A stretch of DNA of 64,000 nucleotides from Ariolimax columbianus (taxonomy: Eukaryota; Mollusca; Gastropoda; Stylommatophora; Arionidae). A program made the position numbers and the translations under genes. Below the pieces are notes generated by a model. The model did no database searches and was not told where the DNA came from. It worked only from the letters and a program-made list of their open reading frames with translations. Positions 56,061 to 64,000 of this stretch are shown piece after piece (position 1 is the stretch's first letter; each line of letters begins with the position of its first letter). The DNA lies in the NCBI GenBank assembly GCA_036924085.1, contig JAVGWX010000018.1:25518063-25582062 (forward strand), read 5' to 3'.

Positions 56061-57988
56061 TTCTTCTTCTTCTTCTTCTGCGTACACAGTCAGACAGTAA
56101 CCATTATTTTCTCGAAAAAAGCGGCGGTCATCCTGAGACTCTCGCCACTACCATAGAGCTTGTCTTGCAGTTCCACTGGCAATGGCCACATCTGCTCTCT
56201 CTGATCCTCGTATGTCGGGCAGTTCTGCAGCAGATGTTCAGTGGTCATTTTACCAGTACCGCACGGGCATTCGTCGGTACACCCTATCTTCAATTTGTTG
56301 AAGAGGTGGTACCTCAGTCTGTTGTGGCCAGTGCGAAGTCTGAAGACAACGACCTGCTCTCTTCGGTTCAACTGGTAATAGGCATCGTTTTTGGTGTAAC
56401 CAGTATGTTCGGTTTCCCATTTGGACATGTACCTGGCTTTGATAAGCCGTTTTGACTCTTCGTACGTCATACTGGTATCTATTTGTGGTAGCCTTGCACC
56501 TTCTTTTGCCAGTCTGTCTGCCTCCTCGTTGCCTTGGATGTTGCAGTGTGACGGAACCCACTGTACCACTACCCTTTTTGGTGCGGACTGTTGGCACAGT
56601 TTGCAGAGTGCTGCTCTTAAGTCATTAAGCTCAGTGTTTTTCTGGCTTTTTAGCGCTGTGACTACTTCGAGAGCATCTGTCAGCAGGACTATATGGCTCT
56701 CATTTTCACTGTGTGTTACCATTTCTTCCGCTGCCGCCCTCAGTGCCTCTGCCTCTGCTCTGAAATTGCTCGTGTACTTACCAGTAGCGAATGACAGTGT
56801 TATTTTTCTGCCATTTGGTAGGTTCAGGAATGCTCCTGCCCCTCCGTTCTGTGTAGTGTTTGTTACAGAGCCGTCGGTGTATGCATGGGTCCAGTCCATG
56901 CTTGGGTAGCTTTTCGTTATGAAGCTTAGGGTAGTATCTCTCCTTTCATTTTCGGTCTGGCAGTTTTTGTTTGCAATACCTGGTATATTTTCTACCACCT
57001 CTGGAAATATATCCTGCCTCCAAGTAGGTTTTCGTACAGTAGTGATGGGTTTTGGTGTTGTTAGTGCGTTTATGGGATCTTCGTGCATCTTTGCTTTGGC
57101 TATTTCTGCAAAGTTTCTCCGCTTTAGTTTCCCAGTTCCCAAATTGTTTAGCCTCTGGTACATTGGATGGTCCGTCAGTCTTCGGAGTTTCTCTGACTGC
57201 AGCTGGGCTCTGCAGTCTCTTCTGTCGGTCATGGATTGCAGTTTTGTAATCTTTTCAAGTTCTACAATTGGCGTTGACTTCATGCCACCAGTTATGATTC
57301 TCATAGCTTGGTTTTGAAGTTTGTTAACTTTATCGAAGTTCGCCTTCGCTGCTGTTGTCCAAGCCGCGATGCCATACTCGAGAACTGGTCTCACTCTTCC
57401 AGTGTACAGTTTCTTTAGTATGCCTTCGTCTGCTCCCCAGCTTGTGCCAGCAAGTTTCCTCATGATCGCCATTCTTTCTCTGGCTTTCATTCGGTTTCTC
57501 TCAATCTGACTTTTCCATGTCATGCGCCGATCAAATGTGACTCCCAGATAGGTTGGGTTGTCGTTTGGCTGCAGGATTTTGCCATTTAGGCTTAGTTTGG
57601 TACTTTGGGGTTTTAATGAGAGCGAGAATATTGTGCACGTGGTTTTCTCCTCGTTTATTTTGACCAGCCATGAGTTCGCCCACTCTTCCAGCGATGTTAG
57701 GGCCGTTTGCATCCGATTTCTTGCTATGGTGAGATTCTTTTCAGAGGTCCACATAGCCAGATCGTCTGCAAACATTGAGCTATGGACTCTTCTTGGTATA
57801 TTCTCTGTAATATTGTTTATATATACCAGGAAGAGTGTGGGTGACAGTACTCCCCCTTGGGGTACTCCCTGCTCGAGTGTCACCTTTTTGCTCATCTGCC
57901 CTTGTACTTGGACTCTGGCCGTTCTTTGTTTGAGGTAGTGGTTGATCCACTTGTACATCTTCCCACAAACATCACTTCTTCTTAGCTT
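56061..57988 (-). mobile_element. RT/RNase H LINE, 5' truncated copy 3, open frame, with TSD
   Basis: It is flanked by ggaaaatgtgttc at 56048-56060 and 57989-58001. The 3' end is a (GAA)n tail (56061-56079). The element starts inside the RT domain, so it is a 5'-truncated insertion. It is nearly identical over the shared part to 34798-35450 and clearly related to 6880-8113. Confidence 0.96.
56090..57988 (-). CDS. LINE ORF2 C-terminal part: RT and RNase H, uninterrupted
   Basis: It would supply RT and RNase H for retrotransposition, but the EN and the start of RT are missing. In order: KLRRSDVCGKMYKWINHYLK, RT motif B LEQGVPQGGVLSPTLFLVYI, catalytic SSMFADDLAMW (about 57755-57785), EEKTTCTIFS, PTYLGVTFDRRMTW, an RT-RNase H linker, RNase H acidic residues in AYTDGSVTN, FRAEAEALRA, VLLTDALEVV and GNEEADRLAKE with the His in WVPSHCN, then the zinc-type TDECPCGTG with EHLLQNC. 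There are no stops over about 630 codons. The ATG at 58066 lies in the flanking 50-bp repeat, so the native start is absent. Confidence 0.93.
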   Translation of the reverse strand, partial: KLRRSDVCGKMYKWINHYLKQRTARVQVQGQMSKKVTLEQGVPQGGVLSPTLFLVYINNITENIPRRVHSSMFADDLAMWTSEKNLTIARNRMQTALTSLEEWANSWLVKINEEKTTCTIFSLSLKPQSTKLSLNGKILQPNDNPTYLGVTFDRRMTWKSQIERNRMKARERMAIMRKLAGTSWGADEGILKKLYTGRVRPVLEYGIAAWTTAAKANFDKVNKLQNQAMRIITGGMKSTPIVELEKITKLQSMTDRRDCRAQLQSEKLRRLTDHPMYQRLNNLGTGKLKRRNFAEIAKAKMHEDPINALTTPKPITTVRKPTWRQDIFPEVVENIPGIANKNCQTENERRDTTLSFITKSYPSMDWTHAYTDGSVTNTTQNGGAGAFLNLPNGRKITLSFATGKYTSNFRAEAEALRAAAEEMVTHSENESHIVLLTDALEVVTALKSQKNTELNDLRAALCKLCQQSAPKRVVVQWVPSHCNIQGNEEADRLAKEGARLPQIDTSMTYEESKRLIKARYMSKWETEHTGYTKNDAYYQLNRREQVVVFRLRTGHNRLRYHLFNKLKIGCTDECPCGTGKMTTEHLLQNCPTYEDQREQMWPLPVELQDKLYGSGESLRMTAAFFEKIMVTV

Positions 57989-58002
57989 GGAAAATGTGTT
58001 CA

Positions 58003-58790
58003 AATTCATTGTATGAAATTTCAGCTCTTTCTGTAGCATTGTAATCATTTCTGACTCACTGTACAAAATTTCAGCTATTTCTGTAGCATTGTAATCATTT
58101 CTGACTCACTGTACGAAATTTCAGCTCTTTCTGTAGCAGTATCATTTCTGACTCACTGTACGAAATTTCAGCTCTTTCTGTAGCAGTATCATTTCTGACT
58201 CACTGTACGAAATTTCAGCTATTTCTGTAGCAGTGTAATCATTTCTGACTCACTGTATGAAATCTCAACTCTTTCTGTAGCATTGTAATCATTTCTGACC
58301 CACTGTACAAAATTTCAGCTCTTTCTGTAGCATTGTAATCATTTCTGACTCACTGTACGAAATTTCAGCTCTTTCTGTAGCAGTATCATTTCTGACTCAC
58401 TGTTCGAAATTTCAGCTCTTTCTGTAGCATTGTAATCATTTCTGACTCACTGTACGAAATTTCAGCTCTTTCTGTAGCATTGTAATCATTTCTGACTCAC
58501 TGTACGAAATTTCAGCTATTTCTGTAGCAGTATCATTTCTGACTCACTGTATGAAATCTCAACTCTTTCTGTAGCAGTGTGATAATTTGTGATTCACTGT
58601 ATGAAATCTCAGCTCTTTCTGTAGTAGTGTGATAATTTGTGATTCACTGTATGAAATCTCAACTTTTTCTGTGGCAGTGTGATAATTTATGACTCGCTCT
58701 ATGAAATCTCAGCCTTTTCTGTATCTGTGTGATCATTTCTGATTCACTGTACGAAATCTCAGCTTTTTCTGTGGCAGTGTGATTATCCAA
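58003..58790. repeat. 47/50-bp tandem array, about 16 copies
   Basis: The unit tttctgactcactgtacgaa plus atttcagctctttctgtagc ends in either attgtaatca (50 bp) or agtatca (47 bp). The two lengths are mixed along the array. The right edge is more diverged (gtgtgataatttgtgattc). The LINE at 56061-57988 inserted at its left border. Confidence 0.94.
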
Positions 58791-58869
58791 TTTCTTGCCA
58801 CTTCACCATCCCTAACTGAAAGTTAGGTAAATGTTTACAGCTGCATAGACTAGAACGTTATCGAGACCA

Positions 58870-59200
58870 AAGATTGACCCTAGTCTGTTTGCCACAAATG
58901 ACAAGAACTCTAGCCACTATGTACTACATTTATATTTTACAAGTAATACAGAATCAATATTGGCTAATGTTATTTATGATAATAATAGTCAAAATGATCT
59001 ATCTAACTAGAGAAACCGAAGACATAAACATCGAATGGACCATCTTTAAAGCAACCATGACAAATACAATCAACATGAAATGTGGAACACAAAAAACGTG
59101 GGATAACGTTAAGAATGAAAACAAACAACTCGGTGGAATGCTGAAGTTAATGAGTCAATACAGACCGCAAAGAAGAAATTCTACAAAACATGGCTAACGT
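58870..59200 (+). pseudogene. Possible LINE EN-RT linker relic
   Basis: The plus-strand frame 58874-59197 reads TEDINIEWTIFKATMTNTIN, then KTWDNVKNENKQ. The D-I-x-x-x-W-x-x-x-K-x-x core resembles the linker of several LINE proteins. No EN or RT motif is attached, so the call is tentative. Confidence 0.35.
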
Positions 59201-59387
59201 CCCAGACAGGGGATAATTATAATACTCATCAAATTCAGTTCAGTCGCAATCTTCACATAGAATACCGGCTGCAATGAATCTTCAGCATCCTGCGTCTCTT
59301 GACATGATTGATGCAATCTGTCAGACTATGCCATGGCCGCCTTTTGATGTTATCCTTCTACTTCCAGCACTGTTGACCTCTGGCATG

Positions 59388-59727
59388 GGGAACTCAGACG
59401 CTCGTACAGTCCGGCACAACATACTGACCAGGACGTCGTGTCAGGGCCAATACACTGACCAAGACCACAATCTCTTCCATGTAGTGTTGTCTGGAAACAT
59501 GCTGTTTTCAAGGCAGTATGGCTGGCGAGATGTGGATTGATGTGATCCCTATAGTAGTGAGCGCCACACAGATGAAGCCAAGCATGGCACAACCACCTGG
59601 CAGACCGCGGCCCACCTTCATCAGCATGTTCGGGATGTAAGGAAAGCTACTACAACCTGCCACTTAACGTCCTTTTCAGGGCGCACAAAAGAGTAAACTT
59701 ACTCATTGTGGGCATTCAACAACAATA
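59388..59727 (+). mobile_element. R340 retroposon, best-defined copy (340 bp)
   Basis: It is flanked by acctctggcatg at 59376-59387 and 59728-59739. It contains agtccggcacaacatactga, gatgaagccaagcatggcac and cttttcagggcgcacaaaag, with a 3' tail caacaacaata. No RNA polymerase III boxes and no coding frame were seen, so it may be the 3' end of an unknown LINE or a SINE with an unusual head. Confidence 0.9.
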
Positions 59728-59744
59728 ACCTCTGGCATGTTTGT

Positions 59745-60440
59745 CTTGTCCTTCACCTTACCTTCCAGTATGTTTTCAGTCAGGTGTTATAATTTTTTGA
59801 TGTAATCAAAATATCTGAACTGCCAGACTCCGATTTCGTTCATCAATTCTCTTTGCGCCCCTAATTTCTCCAAGACGTACTAATTTGTTTTCTTTTCTTT
59901 CCATAAGATGTGCTCCTGTCTTCTATATATGAACATTTTAATTACATCTCTGCTCCAACTATTTATTAATTTTCTACGTTTCTGAGCCAATGAGTATACA
60001 ATACGCCTGTTCTTCATTCTTCTGTCGTCACACTTTCTACCAGGTTGTAGGCCAGTGTCGTGGTATGAATTTGTCTTTCGTCTCTCTCGTGGGCTGAGTA
60101 ACATTTTTCTCTATTTATGACATGTTTCGTTTACACTGTCTATCCACCTTTTCCTCGGTCTAGCTGTCGCCGTTTTCCTGATGTTCTCCTGTAGAAGGTT
60201 GCATTCTCACAATGTGGTCAAACCAATTCAATCTCTGTTCACTTATTTTTAATTTGTGAGTGACTTGTTTGAATGTCCTTATTTGACTCATGTTGGTGAA
60301 AATAGATTTAGCCATTCCTATTCTCTTCTTGATTTCCATTATTTTAATTCCAAGATAGGTGAAGCTCTTCGTCTGTTCCAGTGTTTGATTTTCTATTGTT
60401 ACTTGTAGAGTAGGTTTTGATTCTACCTTGCTATTATTAT
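59745..60440 (-). pseudogene. LINE post-RT and C-terminal region, decayed
   Basis: The minus strand reads IENQTLEQTKSFTYLGIKI then KRIGMAKSIFTNMSQIRTFK and QRLNWFDHIVRMQ (60190-60420), and further down IGVWQFRYFDYIKKL (about 59790-59850). These match the Y-L-G motif, the R-I-x-x-A segment and the W-F-x-H-I-x-R segment of LINE RTs. It joins the 45-bp array upstream. Confidence 0.75.
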
Positions 60441-60476
60441 AGTTTTATCAGTACTATGACCATTCCATATACTTGT

Positions 60477-60660
60477 TTTTATTTTAATCATCAATACCTA
60501 TAGTTCCTGTTCACTTTCTGCCAGCATTTTAATCATCAATACCTATAGTTCCTGTTCACTTTCTGCCAGCATTTTAATCATCAATACCTATAGTTCCTGT
60601 TCACTTTCTGCCAGCATTTTAATCATCAATACCTATAGTTCCTGTTCAATTTCTGCCAGC
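60477..60660 (-). repeat. 45-bp tandem repeat made from RT coding sequence, about 4 copies
   Basis: The unit attttaatcatcaataccta plus tagttcctgttcactttctg and ccagc has a period of exactly 45 bp. On the minus strand each unit reads KMLAESEQEL, a stop, VLMI. This is the segment that follows the catalytic Y/F-x-D-D box in RTs of this type, so the array lies in frame in the LINE remnant at 59745-60440. Confidence 0.9.
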
Positions 60661-61640
60661 AGAAATATGTTGTATCAGAGGTATCTAAATGTTCTGAGGT
60701 TGTGCTACTAGTTCCCTTCTTTAGCAACTTATCTTTCCCAGCAATAAGTTAAGTACTCATTATTGCTGGGTAGATTGGAGTGTGTTGTGACTCCCCTTGG
60801 AACATAGGGTCACAAATGATGCCCTTCATATCTTCTTGAGATTCACCCATGAGACCCCCCCAATTGAATTTTGACCTCCTCAACTATTCGCCACTATATA
60901 TTCCTTGGCCTTCCCCCTTGTCTCACACCTTGTAGGCTCAAATCCAGCGCATGTTGGTTATGCTGTCCGGCCTTCTTCTGAGTGTGTGCCCTATCAATCA
61001 CCACTTTCTCTCCCAAATTTCCTGTAGCACTGGTTGTTGCTGTGTTCTTTCTCACAGATCTGTATTTGTTATTATCTCTGCTCATCTAATACGAAGTAAG
61101 CAATGAAGGCATTTGTTAACAAAGGTCTGTAGTCTGGATCTGATACCCACGCCATGTCTTAGAGCTGAATAGCAGGACCAAATTTTTGTTCTGGTTAAAC
61201 AGCCTAATCTTATTCTCCATGAACAATGTTGCTTGAGCGAAGAGAGTTGAAAGCAAATCTGGCCTTATTAACCCTGACATTAACATCTTAGTTTTGTTGC
61301 GCAGTCTTTATCAATTATGATAATATGAATATAATCCCTTTAGCTGTGAGCTGTTAGCACTTGACAGCCCAATGCCTCCCCCCCCCAAAAAAAACCGTCT
61401 TCCTCAGTTATTGTAGTGATGTGTAGAGTGTTTTTTTGTATGGTGTGGATGTGTTGGGAGCAGCCAGATTCACAGATCTGCTAGCCCCGGGCACAGAGTT
61501 AAGAGGTGCTCAACTGGTTAATCGTGGTCATGACAGAATCTGCAATTTGGTTCACGTCGTGTGTCACTTCTATTCAGATGTTTGTTGTCTTATCGAAATT
61601 ATTAGGTCAAATTTTCCACTTCTTCAATCATCTAATCATT
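60661..61640. other. Unassigned, possible LINE debris
   Basis: A minus-strand frame at 60894-61085 ends QGVRQGGRPRNI, basic like LINE C-termini, but alone this is not convincing. A C run followed by an A run lies at 61376-61396. Nothing else was recognised. Confidence 0.35.
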
Positions 61641-61648
61641 AATCTTTA

Positions 61649-63600
61649 TTAACTCATTCCATGCCATTCGCCGCACACTGCGTCGCAGCGCACTTTTGCA
61701 GCCGATTCGCCGTATACTGGATCATGTAAGTAGTTTCATTAATGTTCGTCTTTTTAGTTTTACTATGACATACTTCAGTATCTATTTTTATCCTTCCAGT
61801 TTACTATAATAACATCGTCAGTTTTGATTTGCGGGTTTGATACGGTGTGGACCTTTTTATTATTGATTTGACTTGTATCTGAAGTTTTTTTGCTGCTAAA
61901 TGTAAACAAACAAGAATGGAACCAGCCCCTTCAGCTAATCATCGTCCCACCCGTGTGACAGCCGATCAAGCAAAGATTTTGATAGAACAATCTATGAATG
62001 AAACTGACAGTAGTGATGTAGAAGTAGATGATGATATTGATGATCAGAACAGTTACAGTGAATTGGTAGATGGTCACTATTACGATGATCAAGACCCTGC
62101 TGCCACGCCCACAGCTAGTTCGTCATCAAAATGGTTTTGATACTGAGCCCCTGACGCTAAATGCCCGAGATCTAATATAAATCTAGTAGCTGGAAAAGGT
62201 AAAGGAGGAAATGTGAACTCTGCAACTAGATCTAGAAGTGCCCCAGCGGAAAGAGATGAGTGGCATGAAGTCAGAGATGGTTCCACAAAAAATGCTTTCC
62301 GATTTCTTCTTAAGCAAGAGCCAGGTGTGTCTCCTAAGTCAGGTCTTACAGTGCAGTCAACAGCAATTGAATGCTTTTCAGCACTGTTTGATCCAGAAGT
62401 CAAGACCTTACTTATCACTTCTATAAATGCATATGCTCGGAAGAAAATTACTATCAACACTCCTTCTCTTCGTCGCTCAGCGTACTCCCGTTAGGTTGAC
62501 ATTACTTCCCATGAGCTTGATAAATTTCTTGATGTAATTATCATGAGCGGCATTGATAAATGGGCAGAGATTCCCGACTACTGGTCTTTGGCGCCTGAAT
62601 TGTACCCACCATGGTACCACTCAATGTTTCCTCGTAACCGCCTTCAGGATGTATTCTATACAATGATGCATGTAAATGACAAAAGTGCTGAAGGCAAAGA
62701 TAAAATAGAGCCCATTCATGAATCTACTCCTGAGAAAGTACCAAGCAGCATTCTACCCCTATCAGGATTTGAGAATAGATGAGATGGTGATAGGGTTTAA
62801 AGACAGATGGAAGTTCAAGCAGTATAATGCTGCAAAACCACAGAAGTACCACATAAAAACGTTTGGCCTTTGCGACTCGGCAACGGGATATGTGAACAAC
62901 ATACTTACTTATTTTGGCACTGAAACATCTTACATGCAGACCCTACAATCAAGTCATTCTGTCAAAGTTTTCAGCACATTGTTATCTTACGTTGGCCCAG
63001 GACATAAGATTTTTGCAGATCACTTCTACACGATGCATGTTCTAGTTGATTATCTTCTTGAGCATTGTCAGTATTGAACTGGCACACTTAATGTCAATCG
63101 TGTTGGCTTTGCTCTGGAGTTGAAGACCCTCAATCTTCCGACCCTGAGATTGAACTTTGGATTTCAAAATCAGCATGAAACTATGATGTGTGTTGGATTT
63201 ATTTCGAGACAGAAAGGCAAAGAAGAGTGTCTTCATGGTCAGCACAGATACGGTTGTTGAGACAACACGGGTCAAGGATGTTGACAAGCCGTCAATGATT
63301 CAGAAGTACAACATGAGCATGAATGGGTGTGATACTTTGAATCAGAAGGTCACCTATTATTGCACCTTTGAAAGGAAAACAAAATGGTGGAAGAAGGTGT
63401 TTGGTTGGCTGCTTGAAGTCACTCAAGTCAACGCCTTGATTCTTCACACTTTGAATCGTGAAGCTGGCTCTAAGTGATTGAGCCTGAAGAAGTTCAAGCG
63501 AAAACCTGTGACTCAGCTCACACATTGTGCTGCTGCCACAACTCCTGAAGCAGGTGATGCTTCAAGAAAGCATAAAGCATAACATCATTTACTGCATGTT
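61649..63600 (+). mobile_element. piggyBac-type DNA transposon (right end not found)
   Basis: A TTAA at 61649-61652 is followed by ctcattccatgccattcgcc and further gc-rich text with repeated attcgccg and cact/tact phrases, the position and style of a piggyBac left inverted repeat next to its TTAA target. No matching reversed copy was seen up to 64000, so the right end is lost, diverged or outside the window. It carries the transposase pseudogene below. Confidence 0.7.
61916..63477 (+). pseudogene. piggyBac transposase, three frames, several stops
   Basis: It would excise and insert the element at TTAA. An acidic N-terminus (SDVEVDDDIDDQNSYSEL) starts at the ATG at 61916. The same frame continues to 62782 with stops at 62138, 62144 and 62492, including DKWAEIPDYWSLAPELYPPW. 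A frameshift near 62750 leads to DLRIDEMVIGFKDRWKFKQY with the first catalytic Asp (62778-62780), CDSATGYVNN, and KIFADHFYT with the second Asp (63018-63020). After a TGA at 63075 the same frame still reads NRVGFALELKTL. A second frameshift near 63190 gives VFMVSTDTVVETTRVKD, then NGCDTLNQ with the third Asp (63331-63333) and KWWKKVFGWLLEVTQVNALI. All three Asp codons survive, but the gene cannot make a protein. Confidence 0.93.
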
Positions 63601-64000
63601 AGCAGTCACAGTGTGCAGTGCATATAGTTTTTAAATTTGTGTATGTGTTCGTCAAAATTTTCAACATTGACACCATCTTTAGTAAATGTGTCATATCATC
63701 ACTTCTGTTGGATGTATTACCTTCAAAATTGGCATGGACTTCACTAATTATTATAAGCAAAAAATGGATGGACATTGCAGATGTTGAGATAATGACAAGT
63801 AAGGGTACCATCATATGTCACTGAATATTTATATTTTTTTTCTTCACTGGCTGTAATATTTTCTACTGTTTCTTCTAAAGTACTTTATGTATTGCTGTGC
63901 AACCCTCTTTATATAATAGATTGTCCTTTGCCTTCAAATTGATTTATAATTAGATACAGATTTATTTATTTATTAAACTTATTGTCATTTTAAAAACATA
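63601..64000. other. AT-rich sequence after the transposase, nothing recognised
   Basis: No inverted repeat, tail or coding frame was identified before the window ends. Confidence 0.45.

Noticed and set aside
61916..63477. Domesticated piggyBac-derived host gene
   Set aside because: Four stops and two frameshifts break the transposase, so there is no sign of coding constraint.

Overview
This window looks like intergenic or heterochromatic DNA from an invertebrate animal, possibly a mollusc (the mollusc guess is weak and rests on the general look of the retroelements). There are no operons, ribosome binding sites or rRNA genes. I found no host gene I can support. Nearly every protein-like stretch belongs to a transposable element: non-LTR retrotransposons (LINEs) of at least seven lineages, several SINE or SINE-like families, a piggyBac transposase, a mariner/IS630-type transposase fragment and a hAT-like non-autonomous element. 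The rest is mostly tandem arrays with units of 19 to 108 bp, plus AT-rich sequence in which I recognise nothing.

Layout. 0-2.3 kb: a TC-rich repeat, then a 44/88-bp satellite split by a CR1 LINE that itself carries a tRNA-derived SINE. 2.6-5.5 kb: a 30-bp satellite split by a Jockey-like LINE whose reverse transcriptase (RT) segment has been amplified 15 times in tandem. 5.8-9.6 kb: a 65-bp satellite, RT fragments, an RT/RNase H LINE copy and a further LINE with two internal arrays. 9.65-20.3 kb: a large degenerate satellite of about 55 bp (called Sat-C here) invaded by a CR1, a short LINE end, a near full-length RTE-type LINE and a SINE. 20-28 kb: dispersed retroposons and a decayed LINE. 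28.3-32.3 kb: 32/34-bp, 54-bp and 21-bp arrays. 32.4-48.5 kb: small dispersed repeats, LINE fragments, a hAT-like element and CR1 remnants. 48.6-54 kb: LINEs ending in a zinc-finger motif, and a SINE family that shares their 3' tail. 56-58.8 kb: an RT/RNase H LINE copy with a 630-codon open frame beside a 47/50-bp array. 58.9-60.7 kb: LINE debris. 61.6-63.6 kb: a broken piggyBac transposase.

How the parts work together. Many insertions keep recognisable target-site duplications (TSDs) of 7 to 14 bp, so the order of events can be read: satellites first, LINEs into satellites, SINEs into LINEs, and in one case a LINE into a SINE. The traffic also runs the other way. At least two tandem arrays (2932-3930 and 60477-60660) are multiplied pieces of LINE RT coding sequence, and two more (8590-8690, 9141-9450) lie inside another LINE. 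I named the dispersed families by approximate length or number (SINE-A, SINE-B, R190, R300, R340, fam-2). These are local labels, not database names.

All calls come from reading the sequence and recalled family motifs. Clade names for LINE fragments are approximate, and array boundaries are usually good to about 10-20 bp.
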